Assembly: GCF_003086295.3 (NCBI RefSeq)
Contig: NC_092050.1
Coordinates: 153,022,699-153,086,698 of the forward strand
Reading direction: 5' to 3'
Source: Arachis hypogaea
Taxonomy: Eukaryota; Streptophyta; Magnoliopsida; Fabales; Fabaceae
DNA: 64,000 nt
Shown here: piece after piece, positions 37,380 through 50,073 of the stretch
Layout: each line of letters begins with the position of its first letter
Position numbering within the stretch: the first letter of the stretch is position 1
The notes under the pieces: generated by a model
Told to the model about the DNA's origin: nothing
The model's input: only the letters and a program-made list of their open reading frames with translations
Database searches by the model: none
Position numbers and translations under genes: made by a program

Positions 37380-38480
37380 TTAGGACCTATTAAGACATTA
37401 TTATGGACACCACCAAAATTTGTTGCGACTCTTAGAATACTTTGTTACATATCGAATTGTCTTGTCACTCTACACACTCAAATAATGAGATTAGAGGACC
37501 CGTTGTATTCCATATTCTTCCATCGTTACGGACATTGGCTAAAACCAAGTGGGGAGGAAGCTTGTCGTAATTGTATAAATTTCAAACAAACTGCATCAAC
37601 ACGGCAATAAACACATTTCAGGACAACTTATGAGTACAATAGATGCTAAATATTTTAAGTAAAGATTAAATGACAGTTACTATATGAATTTTCACTCTAA
37701 TAGCATCTTCCATTGTGTTAAGTATCTCCCTAAACTGTCTTGTTATCCAATTTTTAAATCATTTGATGGAATTATCCAATTAATCCACCTATTGACACAA
37801 ATTTTATTACTCAAGTAACTAAGTTATTATGTGAAATAAAAAAAAATGAAATAAAAAGTATAAAATTAAAACACATATGCATCATATTATACAATTAACA
37901 ATATCGGCAAGCTAGTGGAAATCATGGGGATCGAAAAAATAAAGCTAGTAAAGACATCCGCTCTCAAACTCATACTTGGAGAAGAAGTAGTGAATTATCT
38001 ATGTCTTTATAATCAAAACGTGTTGTCCGACACAATAATCGATACAAATGGACAAGACATGCTAAACTCCAACTAAATTTTCTTATTCAGTTGTAGTTAT
38101 GGAGTAATGGTAAAAATTTTCAATGGACTCCAATGTTAGATTTATCACAGAACAACGTTGTACCAAATAGGGTCATAACGTGAGTTTTGATATACATTTG
38201 TATGACATCAATATCAATCAAGTTAAAACTATTTTTATAACTCCTAAATCACGTCAATTTAATAAAAATTTTCTGTAATTCCTTGATGTGGATGCACTCT
38301 TAAATTGATTTGTGCACTCATCCATTAGGAGGTTATAACTGCTTATTGTTAATCGTGAAATTGGTATGGTACAATATTATTTCGGAGGCTAAAAATCATT
38401 GCTACATCTTCTAAAATTGTGGTGTATTCATCAGTTAAAAGATTGAAAATATATATATCGAAATGTCATCTTTCAACCAA
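37380..38480 (-). pseudogene. Plant mobile domain (PMD) relic, heavily decayed
   Basis: On the minus strand near 38475-38380 the translation reads TILVER, stop, HFDIYIFNLLTDEYTTILED, VAMIFSLR. This aligns with the PMD core (LVERW...THTFHLP...TLEDVAMQLGL) that is also visible in the MULE at 42384-42690. Further along, near 37540-37460, GRIWNTTGPLISLFECVE resembles the later PMD region (W..TTCPLISFEVIEW). Stops and frameshifts are frequent. It lies just outside the left end of the MULE and is more decayed, so it is a separate, older insertion. Confidence 0.55.
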
Positions 38481-39597
38481 AATTGTTAACATTGTAAAAT
38501 ATTCTTATATTGTTTTAATATGAGATATACGTCTAAATTGAGTCTCATTTAAAAATTTAACATCAATTGAATGACAACGTCTAATATATTTAGATATGTA
38601 AGTTTTAATAATCTTGAATCTTAATAAACAAATAAAAAAGTTACCATAAAAAATAAATTTAAAATATATTATAAAATATGAACATGTGTATAATTATTAA
38701 ATAGAAACTAACATTTTAATAAAAAAAATAAAATAGTTATAAAATTACATAATTTTATACGATATAATATAAAAAAACTACTCTAACAATTATAGTAATT
38801 AGTTATACACATTACTACAATTCAAAAAAAAATTAGTCTAACAATATCATACCAGTTATTATTACAAATTGCTAAATATATTTTCAGTGGCTAATCATAT
38901 CACAAAATATCATCTTATCTTCAAACGAAAATACAACATTGTACCTTTGGGATCAATCACATCTGTTGAATCTAAATTTAAATTGTTTACTCAATTCTTA
39001 TTCTGAACCATATGAGATAATCATCAATATACACATCTATATATGGTGCTTTAGGCCAGGTTCCTCCGTGTTTAGTTTAGATATAAATTTTATAGGCATT
39101 TTTACCTATATACGCATGAGAAAATCATTTATTCCCAAAATGCGCATGGTGGAAATTGTTCTCAAAAGCGCAGCTCCATTTCATGGAGGCCAACCACGAA
39201 ATGGAATTAAACTTCATTTCAGCCTTGGTGCCCGTGAATTCGAGACACCATCTCTGCTGCACCAGTCACGAAATGGAGCTCTCATGTCATGCATGGCAGC
39301 CGCAAAATGGACATACAAACCCAAGGACGATAGACGCAAAATGGTGCCATGCTAGACGTGAAATGGAGAGCATGTCAAGTTGGCTCACATGAAATGGACA
39401 CCTCGTTTCTAGTGTACCGCACACGAAATGAAGCAACTAAGTGTGTACCACACACGAATTAGAACGAAAGCTAGGCTATATAAACCCTTCTCTTGCAGAA
39501 GTGATGCCACAATTCCGATTCTCACTTTTCTACTTTCTCTTCCTCTCCGCGAATTTCATTTCCATAGAGCTTGGTATCATCAATTTTTGGTGTGGAA

Positions 39598-41605
39598 ATG
39601 GCCTCTGAACACATTTATGTGGTTGTATATCCGGATGGAGAAATTTCTCATACAGTCGAAGGTGTGACATTTATGTATGGTGACCTACTTTGGTTAATGA
39701 TTCCCCCAAATTCATCTTTGCAACAACTTAAAAATCTGATTCTGATGAACACTGGGTTGGTTGGGAAAAAGGAGATCAGTACCCTAATTTACAGGATGCC
39801 AGTTGTAGTAGCCAGTTCGTTTGCATATCAGAAAATGCATATTAAATATGACCAACATATTTCGATGATGTTTTTGTTTCATCGTAGCATTGAAAGCATC
39901 TATTCCATGGAACTTTGTGTGAAGCTTCAAGATGTGGGGGTAGCTCATCTAGTTCGAATAACGTGGAGGAAATGCAAAATTTCGGCACTGGTGAAGCCAT
40001 TCCCTTTCCGGAGATTGGTAGGACTCGGAGTCCCTCTTTTAATGCCTTCGTGGCGCCGGCCCAAAATGCAGAAAATATTCATGGATGTCTCTCCCTCACC
40101 ACTCATGTTGCATCTCTGGAAGGTATTGTAGACGGGTTGGCTGACTCTTCTGACGAAGATGAGATTGAGGGTGATAGCAGAGAGGAAGCAGAAGTTGTTT
40201 CAAAAACCCAACCGCTTCAGGGCGAAAAGGGTTATCCCAACTCGGGTCGAACCGATAAATATGATGGGGGTAGGCGGTGTTTCCAGCAGCACTCCCGACC
40301 ACTATCTTCAACTGAGTCTTGGTCCAATGAACTCGACTACTGTAAAAGACATATCGAGCAACTATGCTTTGATCGGTGAAATGGAGCTGGAGATCGGCTT
40401 GAAATTCCTGAATAAAGAAACAGCGATGCTTGTTGTTAAGAACTATAACATTCGTAGAAGTATAGAATTCAAAGTGATAGAGTCAGATCATACTCGGTAT
40501 GTATGTTGATGCAAACTTTTTGGTGACCAATGTCATTGGATGGTAAGAATTGTGAAGACGAGGGCTTCCGTATTTTGAGAAATCCGAAAATACCAAGGTG
40601 CTCACAGTTGTTTGGCATCTGTGACGTCACAAGATCATGCTCAACTTGATAGCAATGTCATATGCTAGCACATATTCCCCATGGTTCAGGCAGACACGAC
40701 CATTTGCATAAAGGTGTTGCAGGGTTCTGTGGAGTCAGCGCACGGATACAAGGTGTCTTACAAGAAGGTTTGTCTAGCAAAGCAAAAGGTAATAGCCAGA
40801 ATCTATGGAGACTGGGATGATTCATACAACCAGTTGCGGAGATATTTTAACGCATTGCAAGCTTTCATTCCAGGTAAGAAAATACGCGTGACTTTTGTAA
40901 GATTGCGTCGTTGTTTGTGTTTGCTACTTTGTTTTGATAAATTTGCAATATCGTCGTAGGTACAATTGTCGATCTTCAAACCTGACCATACTACGTCAGA
41001 AACACGCTCGACCATGACAGTGTCATGTTTCATCAAGTGTTCTAGTCATTCCCATCGTGTGTTGAAGCATTCAAGTACTGTAAGCCACTAGTATCGATTG
41101 ACGGAGCACACTTGTATGGTAAGTACACGGGCACCTTATTGATGGGAATAGGACAGGATGGAAACAACAACATACTTCCCATAGCTTTCACGCTTGTGGA
41201 AAGGGAGAACACATACTCGTGGTACTTCTTTCTGACCAACTTAAGGAGGCATGTGGCTACTCAGCTGGGGATTCTACTTATCTCTGACAAGCATGCAGCT
41301 ATAAAGGCTGTGCTGGAGCGAGATGGGTGTGGATGGGAACACAATATTTATTGTGTCAGACATATTGCCTTTAACTTTGCAACAAACTTCAGGAGCAAGG
41401 AAGCCAAAAGGCACCTTGTTAACGCGGTATACTCGAAGACGCAAGAGTAGGCGCAATACTACCTTGAGTTAATCAACGCTGAGGATCCTGCCACCTCCCC
41501 GACAATGATGGCTTGGATTAGAGGTTTAGAGCCATTGAAATGGCTCCAACACCGCGACGAGGGTCATCGCTACGGTCACATGAGAATGATATTAACAACG
41601 GAGGG
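39598..41605 (+). pseudogene. MuDR-family transposase pseudogene, 3'-truncated
   Basis: The start MASEHIYVVVYPDGEI (39598) and EISTLIYRMPVVV, MMFLFHR are the N-terminal region of plant MULE transposases. After a one-base frameshift near 39940 it continues GGSSSSSNNVEEMQ, an acidic segment (DSSDEDEIEGDS), and after another shift the DNA-binding MuDR domain (IGLKFLNKETAMLVVKNYNI, with stops after YVC and elsewhere). Next are PMVQADTTICIKVL, AKQKVIARIYGDWDDSY, an apparent intron (40874-40959), and the DDE domain with SIDGAHLYGKY (first Asp), QDGNNNILPIAF and ISDKHAAIKA (second Asp). It breaks off near HRYGHMRM, before the third acidic residue. It cannot encode an active enzyme. Confidence 0.9.
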
Positions 41606-42981
41606 TTTGACGGACCTTGTTTTCCGCCAAGCTGCCGCATGAATATGTCGATGTTAACAATCTCGATCCACTGGAACAATATTAGTGGCATGACCGCAGT
41701 ATAGAAACCACCATGTGGGGCTCCAAGAAATTCTGCAGACACTCTCGACAGAATACGTGCATCCCTGTACAGCATCCACGTAAACTACAAATACTGAACA
41801 TCCCGAAAAATGTTAAACGAATCTACTTGTGAAAAGATAATCCTGCTCTAACAAACGGCGTGAATAATGACCTCATCCACTTTCAGAGTGTCCAACTCAG
41901 GCGGTGCCTAAGCAAGCGTTGCTCAGCGTAGTCATTCTTTCCTCTCTTACCCGCGCACCTATAAAGAAACATGTTGGTCATAACCTTATTTGAATACCGA
42001 CGCACATGAAATAGCACAAACTCATAACCACACATGTTATGTCACATAATATATTACCTTGTAGCTAATGGAAATGTATATGGACTCGTCACATCCGGTG
42101 CCCAAAAAGGAAGCCTGAATTATATTCATGACATCAGCAACGTATGACAGCCAGCCATTCCCTCGACGTTATAATCAGTTGCTGGGTACATGGCTCTATA
42201 TAACCAACAGAGAACGACACTGCCCAACTATAGGTACTAATGGTGTCATAGTTGGCCAAGAGAGGAAGACAACGAACGTAAACCGTGTTGTTCACCTTGT
42301 CCGGAAGTAGAACGCCCCCAATAAATATATAATATAACAACGTGCATACCATCCTCAGGAGAGTCAAGAGGCATCTATTGGAGTCAACTTCTGAGCCACT
42401 TCAATTTTATGTTATACTTCGTGGTCCTGACATGCCCATCAGGAACTTCGCTAAGGAGCTCTTCACACCATTGCCAAATATCCCTCTGATGGAACTTACT
42501 CCAAGATCTCAGAGTGGCACTCACCAGCTCACCATCAATTGGTAACCCCAACTGCATAGCAACATCTTCCAAAGTAACAGTACACTCACCCTATGGGAGG
42601 TGGAACGTGTGGGTTTCATGACGCCATCTTTCCACAAGCGCACTAATCAGTGGATTATCGTATTCAAAACGCTTTATCAAAGACGCATAATAGAATCCAA
42701 CTCTTCTTAAATACGGTTCAAGCATTTGCTAACTAATCTCCTTGGCTGGATCTGCTTGATCTAAAGTAAAGACGTCGACTAGTGTGCCATGCAGAGTTAG
42801 CACACATGCCGGCTGAAATAGAGAAGGGACAAAACACAATTATTCAATTTATAAATTTATTATTAATCACAATTATTTTTTTACTAATAAAAAAACTGAC
42901 CTTCAGATGTAAATGCGCAGAAATATAAAATTCATCCAACTTATTAAGATTTTCCTCTACGTTGATTCCACTACCACTCAT
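41605..42981 (-). pseudogene. Plant mobile domain (PMD) gene carried by the MULE, disabled
   Basis: The first exon 42981-42901 (MSGSGINVEENLNKLDEFYI...) ends at a GT. The second starts near 42812 (PACVLTLHGTLVDVFTLDQA) and runs through the PMD core: MLEPYLRRVGFYY, PLISALVERWRHETHTFHLP, TVTLEDVAMQLGLPIDGELV. Later pieces are VRCLPLLANYDTISTYSW, RDARILSRVSAEFLGA and FQWIEIVNIDIFMRQLGGKQ near its end at about 41610. Two in-frame stops occur in the core (after KEIS and after FHLP), and further shifts follow. PMD proteins include MAIN/MAIL factors that silence transposons, and PMDs are also found inside transposons. Here the copy is inside the MULE and opposes its transposase. Confidence 0.85.
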
Positions 42982-44227
42982 TTTACTAAATACTAATTTT
43001 TTTTTTCAATATTTTAACCCCACCAAAAAAATCACACTTCTTGTTTCCTATTTTCCTACCACACGGTTATGGTCCCTCCCGTTCACCCCTTTTATATTCA
43101 TGCAGCTACAAGCTTTCAAAACGTTGCCTGCCAAACCAGCCACTCGAAGCTCGTACGGGAACTGCTTCCTTCAGGCCACATTTCGTGTGCGCCAGTCCCT
43201 AGTTGGGCCATTTCGTGGCTAGCTCCTCTGAGGTTTCCAATTCGCGGGTGTCAGGGATGGATTGGGCCATTTCGTGGGTGCCCCACCTGACCTGTTCCAT
43301 TTTGTGGTTGGCAGACATGAATTGCAGCCTCTGACACGCACAGTACCGAGTTTAACCATTTCGCATGTAGCAGAGTTGAAATGGTGTATTTATCCAATTC
43401 GTGGATGCCTAGTCGAAAACAAAGCTGCGTATTTTGAGAATACTTTTCATGCATGCGCATTTTGAGTATAAATGATTTTTTCATGCGTATATAGGTAAAA
43501 AAGACAATTTTATATTATAATATAAAATATATATTAAAAATGAATTAAATAATATTTTTATATTTATATAAAAATATATAATAATTAATTTTAATATATA
43601 AATAATATTTTATAAATTTTAAGATATTTAACCACAACTTTTATTTGGATGAAAAGACAACCAATCACTTTTTTTTTTCTCCTTTCCCTTGAATTTTATT
43701 TTTAATTTTTTATATTCAACTGCAGCTTAACTCGCACCCTTTTTTTTATCATTATAATTAGGGTTGCTGCCGTTTAATTTGGGAGTTCTAGAACAGTAAA
43801 ATTCAGGTGCTCATTAATCATTATGTAATAATCTGCCTTACCAGACTGAGTGAACTTTTTCTGCGTTAGTGTTATATATTCTAAAAAATAAATATATACC
43901 TTCATTTCTAAAATATAAAATGTACTAAATATGTGAACTGTGAAGATATATTTAAAAAAATTAGAAAATAATTCTTTTTTTAACACTTAGTTAAAAACAT
44001 GAGATAATTTTTTTTCTAAATATGAGTTATTTTTATGTTAATGTCTGAATGATAAAAAATTAAGAAAAATAAAAAATTCTAAATATTGAATTTTATTTTA
44101 ATTTTTTATGTGTATTTCTCAATAATTATATAAATATCTTCACACAAAAATAAAATCAAATATACTATTAATTTATCACTTAAAAATATAACAAACATTA
44201 ATTTTATTGTAATAATATTTTTGTTTA

Positions 44228-45127
44228 AGTGTTTGTTTGGGTGCTATTAAATTGATAAAAAAATTTTCAATGAAAAATTTTTTTTTTATTTTTTAGTGTG
44301 TTTGGTAAATTTTTAATAGTAAAAGTAAAAATACTAGAAAATAAAAAAATATATTTTCTAAGAAGTTACAATTTACATATTTTTTAAAAATCTTTTTTCT
44401 TAAAAAATGATATTTTTTACATAATAAATGAACAAAAAGGTATTTTTATCTTATTTTATCCAAACATAGTGCTTGTTTGGGCACCATTATTTTGTTAAAA
44501 AAAAGATTTTTTAATGAAAAAGATTTTTTTTTAATTTTTTAGCGTGTTTCACAAATTTTTAGTAGTAAAAGTAAAAGCACTAGAAAAATAAAAAAAACAT
44601 TTTTTTTGAGAAGTTGTAATTTATATCTTTTTTTAAAAGATATTTTTTCTTTAAAAAAATATTTTTTATGTAATAAATAAACAAAAAGTACTTTTATATT
44701 ATTAAACCCAAACATAATTGATAGATAAAAAGATCTTTTTACACGAGATACCCAAACATAAAATTACTTTTACTTTTCCATAAGATCTTTTAAAAAAAGA
44801 TAACTAAAAAAAATCTTTTCTTAAAAGCTCACCCAAATAAGTCCATAATTGATAAATAAATTTTTTTATTTATATGAGATATTAGATTTGGATCTTCTAA
44901 ATTTTGAATTTCACTTTAAAAGATAAATTATAATCTCTCAATTTCATAAATAAATAAAATATAAAAAAATATTAAAAGATCACATTTTATCTTTTAAAAT
45001 AAAAATTTAAATTTAAAAAATTCAAATTTGTAAACATAAAATCATTTTTATTTTTATAAAAAAACTTTTAAAAAAATATCTTTAAAAAAAAATCTTTTTT
45101 AAAATTAACGTCTAAACAAACCCTTAA
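44228..45127. repeat. Composite MITE-like region with duplicated GTTTGTTTGGG modules
   Basis: Two adjacent, similar modules start GTGTTTGTTTGGGTGC (44228) and GTGCTTGTTTGGGCACC (44471), each followed by an AGTAGTAAAAGTAAAAGCACTAG-type phrase. Inverted counterparts appear downstream (CCCAAACATA at 44756, CACCCAAATAAGTCC at 44830 and AACAAACCCTT at 45114). A degenerate copy of the 2369-2538 MITE (GATTTGGATCTTCTAAATTT) is embedded at about 44885-45029. Exact boundaries are not resolved. Confidence 0.45.
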
Positions 45128-45266
45128 CAACTGAATGTAATAAATAACTAAATATAGTTAGCACTTATCCGAAAGTTGCAATGCAATCCATGCCACCTCA
45201 GCTTTCCATTTATAGTGTGTAAGCAAAACAAACAAACAAAGATGATTGCAGAAACTCACAGTAATT

Positions 45267-45275
45267 TATATAAAG
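45267..45275 (+). promoter_or_regulatory. Candidate TATA box of the glucuronokinase gene
   Basis: TATATAAAG lies 46 bp before the chosen ATG, in AT-poor context relative to the flank. If used, the leader would be only about 15-25 nt; an upstream site (TTTATAG near 45210) is the alternative. Confidence 0.35.
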
Positions 45276-45320
45276 CAATTTGGAAGAAAACGAAGAAAGA
45301 AGGAAAGAGAGAAAATAGCA

Positions 45321-47994
45321 ATGGAAGGAGAGGGTGTTATAAAGCACAAGGCTTACGCGCGCGTGGGGCTTCTCGGCAACCCAAGCGACGTGTATTACGG
45401 CAACACAATCTCTCTCAGCCTCGCCAACTTCTCCGCCACCGTCACCCTCCACCCTTCCAACGACCTCTTAATTCAGCCGCATCCTATTCACGATTTCGTC
45501 CGCTTCACCTCTCTTCCTCAATTGGTCGGTCAGATCTATCGCCTTTCTTTTTTTCTGATCTCATTGAATCAGATCCGATCTCATCCTCACCGTTGATTTC
45601 TGATTCTGATTTGCATGTGCATGTGCAGGTGAATAGGTTGAATAATGAAGGTTACTATGGTGGAGTACGGTTGCTTATGGCGATTTGCAAGGTTTTCCAC
45701 AATTACTGCAAGGAGAATTCCATTAGTCTCGCTGAGAAGAATTTTACTCTCTCTTATGATACTGATATACCTCGTCAGGTACTAGCTTGCTTGCTCTAAT
45801 TTCCATTATTCTCAATTTTGTTGAAACTTGGAAGATATTGCAATTGCGTTACCGCGTTGTTTAATTAAACATTGATGACGATGATGATTGTGTTGCACTG
45901 CTTAGGGATTGGATTATTGTTATTCGATTTAAACGTTTTATGTTAATTGAGGATTCAAATTTCAAACATGAAAAGTATCAGATAGAAATTTGATTTTTAT
46001 TAGGGTTCTAGTGACTATAATATAATGCATTGTATTATTTTCTGAAAACGTTAGAATAATTTTGTAATATTTAACATTTGTCCTAACTCCTAATGGTAAT
46101 GGTTACCAAAATCTATGTCTACATTCTTACTTGCCGCTTGAGCTGAGCTTTTTCTTCATAGTAATCTATTTGAAGTATTTCATTTGAACTGTTTGCATAC
46201 TGATCTCAATTGCAGTCCGTTGAAATTAGGAAGATTTCTTTTTTCCTGATTATAATTATCATTGCCGATGTTATCCGTTGTCTTATCCTGATATTTATTA
46301 TTTTCTTTTGCTATAATTTTAATATATTCCTTTTTTTTTATTTTTTTCCTTAATTTCTCATTTTGCTGAGTCATTGTTGCTTATTGTAAATTTGACCTTT
46401 CAGACAGGACTTTCAGGTTCTAGTGCAATTGTCTGTGCTGCCTTAAACTGCCTTCTTGATTTCTATGATGTCCGTCATCTAATCAAGGTTGAGGTGAGGC
46501 CTGGCCTTGTCCTCGCGGCAGAGAATGAGCTAGGCATAGTTGCTGGTCTTCAGGATCGTGTCGCACAAGTCTATGGGGGCCTAGTTTACATGGTATGTTT
46601 CCTTGTAATTTCTATCAAACGATATATTTCAGAGGTGAATGATGAATGAATGCTAATAAGTCATTTGACTTTGTTTGGGTGCTTTTATAGGATTTCAGCA
46701 AGGAAAACATGGATAAACTGGGGCATGGAGTTTATGAGCCTTTGGATGTGAATCTCCTCCCACCTCTGCATCTAATCTATGCTGAGAATCCTAGTGATTC
46801 TGGGAAGGTTAGTCACGTGGAATAATTTAATAGTCTGCTATTACTTTATTATGTTCCCTGCCTCCGGCTATTAATCACATCCCTTAATCTCTTTGGCAAA
46901 GAATAGTCCTTACAAGAGGATTACCAATTAGTTAGCATTGGATTGATCTATATATATACTATATAAAAGATAATTAAGTTGGGTGGCAACATTATAAAAG
47001 CCATACTCTTACAAATCTTGTAATAGAAAAAGGACTTTCCACTTCAGAACTTGCATCATGATTTTCTTTTCATTTATAAATTTTAAGCTACAGTAACATG
47101 TAGGTTCATAGTCAAGTAAGGCAGAGGTGGCTAAATGGTGAAGAGTTCATTGTATCATCAATGAAAGAAGTTGCAAATTTAGCAAAAGAAGGAAGAAAGG
47201 CATTAGAAGAAAAGGATTATTCTAAATTTGCAGCACTCATGAATCGGAATTTTGACCTGCGAAGGTAACTCAATTTATCTTTGTCATCTAAGATAGATGA
47301 ATTTATCTGTGACTGATAGCAGTTACAAAAAAATCAGTTTTGAAACTTACATATGATTCTTTTAACTTATAAGGTGCAGTTTAAATATTGATAGTAAGTT
47401 AATATTTATTTTGACAAGCTCTCATTATCAAAACCACCAAACCATGATTAGCATTTAGACTAATCTCTTCATCTTGCAGGTCTACTAAACATTACTGTGG
47501 TCTACCAATACAATTAACATAATCTAAATTAGGGTCTTGCTTACATGTAGCCTAAGAGCACAGTTTAAGAATACCATAAAAATAAATATTTTATTAAAAG
47601 ATGTTGAAAAGATAAATTTATTTACATTTCGAATGCATTGAATACATTAAAAACTTAAAAGTTTCTATTATTATATTCTTAAAATATGTCATTAGAACAC
47701 GAAATAGCTAAATCCTCTAAATTATGCATGTTCTGTACCTATGGGATATTGTATAGGTCAATGTTTGGAGATGCTGCTCTTGGTGATTTAAACATCAAAA
47801 TGGTAGAGGTAGCTAGAAAAGTTGGAGCTGCATCAAAATTTACAGGTAGTGGAGGAGCTGTTGTCGTATATTGTCCCCATGGGGATTCTCAGGTAAAGCA
47901 GCTACAACAAGAATGTGACCAAGCAGGATTTGTGTTACAACCAATTGAACTTGTTCCTTCCCGTCTAAATGACATTGACTTGAAAACCTTATAA
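45321..47994 (+). CDS. GLCAK: Glucuronokinase (GHMP kinase), 352 aa, 6 exons
   Basis: Coding exons are 45321-45524, 45629-45778, 46404-46592, 46691-46807, 47104-47264 and 47757-47994, with GT-AG junctions and a frame closing at 1059 nt. Landmarks are the N-terminal [37 protein letters not shown], the GHMP ATP-binding motif GLSGSSAIV (residues 120-128), the long conserved block [32 protein letters not shown], and the C-terminal glycine-rich motif [13 protein letters not shown] (301-313). Glucuronokinase phosphorylates D-glucuronate at C1 in the cytosolic myo-inositol route to UDP-glucuronate, a precursor of cell-wall pectin and hemicellulose. Length and motifs match the plant family; nothing essential is missing. 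Confidence 0.95.
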
Positions 47995-48898
47995 ATGATG
48001 TAATCCATTATACTCTCCACTAAAAAAAATGTCTTTTCATTGAAAGACGAACTAAAATTTCCAATGATTTATTGCTGTATTTCAGAATAATCAATATTAA
48101 TTCAGTTGAATTTGTTGAATTAGAGCATTTCTTTTTGGTACATTTCTGTTGGACGTTCAAACAATGTTTCTGCACAATCTTATTTTTTTTGCATAAATAA
48201 CTAATTTATACAATAAAAGACTGGATGCTAATTAAAAAAAAAAAGAAATTATATTTGCACTATTTTTTTGATACACTACTATAGTACTATAGGAAGGTTT
48301 TCAAGTATGTCATTGTCCTTTCCTGACACATTGGTATTTCAAATCTCATAACCATTAAGATTTATATTAAATAATTTATACGGTTTAGATTGGGTTGGTA
48401 ACATTATTGTGAGCATGCAATTTAGAAAGTTCATAAAACACTTACAACTGGTCTTTTCTTTTCCCAGTTTATATTGGTTCAAAATTTCATGTTTGTGCAG
48501 CTTGTATGTGCATTGCAAAATTTTTAGCCTTTTTTTTCTCAAGTTATATGTTACAGAATTAACTAAGTCATACTAACTACTAAGTTTAAAGTCACTTTTT
48601 TTTAATAACCCTTTCATATGTTAGAAGTTAGAACCAAATAAAAATAAATATATAACTAGTATAAAAAAATATATATATATTTGATAATTTGAACAATTAA
48701 TTAATATTCAATTTTGACAAATTATTTATTCATTTTTAGTCATATTAAAAAATATACTGTAAGTCTCAAAATAATTATCAAGTATAAATATTTTTAAAAT
48801 AACTATCAATTATATATATATGTATAGACCAAAGAGAATTAATGTTACAATATTTCAATTTAATTAACAAGTATAGTTTATTAAATATTGTTAAAAAT

Positions 48899-48929
<31 letters not shown>

Positions 48930-49484
48930 GTTATTTTTTATCATTCTATTTATTTGGAATAAAAAATTAAGTGCAAAAGATTTTTTAAAGATGACATCCT
49001 ATTTAACATTATTTGATTTCTTATATATACACAAGTTAAAACAAAAAAGATAAATAATTAGTATAATGAAAATTTTTTCATTAATAAAAAAACGAGTTTT
49101 ATTTTGACATCATTGCTAAGTAGTATCATATATATTTTTATTAGTAACTACATCCGTAATAGTGTAATTTGCTGAATAGACATTGATTTGGTTGCATAGG
49201 TATTATGGTGATTTGTCCGTTGGATGTTGAATGTTAATCAGTCCACCCCTGTTAGTAACCTGCAGAACAAGAATGAGTCTTTCCATTCTCTTTTATCTTT
49301 GACATTTTGATGCATTTTTATTTGATACTTATTTAGCTAAAATAATCTAAAAATGCACCAAAAAATTACAATGAGTGAAATTTAAAACAGAATTTAGAAA
49401 GATAGTAAGGATTTCCTACACTTGAACAGGGGTCTCCTACGCTGAATTGATGACACCTTACAATACAAGACATCTTAAAGAAAA
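47995..49484. other. AT-rich intergenic DNA after glucuronokinase
   Basis: No gene is seen apart from the probable 3' UTR just after 47994 and the (AAT)n tract. Confidence 0.5.
48902..48929. repeat. (AAT)n microsatellite
   Basis: Nine uninterrupted AAT/ATA trinucleotides downstream of the glucuronokinase gene. Confidence 0.9.
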
Positions 49485-49643
49485 GAATTTAAATCTTCTG
49501 AAGTGAGGAAGTTGGTAAAATAATAAAGTGAGGAGTTAATCACCATTGAATTTGTAGCTGTCATGAACTATCATAATTTAAGAGTGATTAATCTCTCCCT
49601 TTACCACTTTACCAACTTCTTCACTTTAGAAAATCTTAAATTC
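49485..49643. repeat. MITE-like inverted-repeat element, about 159 bp
   Basis: The left arm GAATTTAAATCTTCTGAAG followed by TGAGGAAGTTGGTAAA is matched by the reverse complement of the right arm, GAATTTAAGATTTTCTAAAG followed by TGAAGAAGTTGGTAAA. Similarity extends to GATTAATCAC. It has no coding capacity and no clear target duplication. It lies about 430 bp beyond the 3' end of the minus-strand gene at 50074. Confidence 0.6.
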
Positions 49644-50073
49644 ATGATCCTATAGAAAAGTCATTCACTCCCTACTTCAATTTTCTTTTTATAAAAAATG
49701 TCACAATTTTCTAAACAAAACCAGTGAAAAATTCACAACAACTCATTAGATTCTAAAACTTAAATGAATATACTAATATACAGTAACTACAGAATTCAAT
49801 CTTTGTGCTTCACTGAATACTTCAGAGAAGCTTGCCTTCCACAATTTCGAGGAAATCAGGGATTCTCTCTATCTTGGTCGTTCCAATTTCATAATTCCAG
49901 CCAAAACCTTGATTCCCTTAAATCTAACACGTCTAAAAAATATTTACCAATCTGCATAGTTGTACATGACATCAAGGGTTGTTCTCTGTAATATCTATCT
50001 TTTGTCACTTACGCAACCATCACCTTCACCCCAGAAAAGAATAACATTAATTCACAAAAAGAAAGAACCTAAT

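Larger units (their letters stand above)
39095..43505. mobile_element. Mutator-like element (MULE), 4411 bp, with 9-bp TSD
   Basis: The left terminus GGCATTTTTACCTATATACGC (39095) matches the reverse complement of the right terminus GTCTTTTTTACCTATATACGC (43505). Similarity continues inward through ATGCGCAT to the ACGAAATGGA-rich zones at 39180-39430 and 43180-43420, so the terminal inverted repeats are long and imperfect. An identical 9-bp direct repeat, AATTTTATA, flanks it at 39086-39094 and 43506-43514. Inside are a MuDR-type transposase on plus and a PMD gene on minus, meeting tail to tail near 41600. Both are broken, so it is non-autonomous now. Confidence 0.92.

Noticed and set aside
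37350..37610. 86-codon plus-strand frame MSCAMIQFKFLG
   Set aside because: The opposite strand shows a PMD-like stretch, and the plus frame has no known domain.
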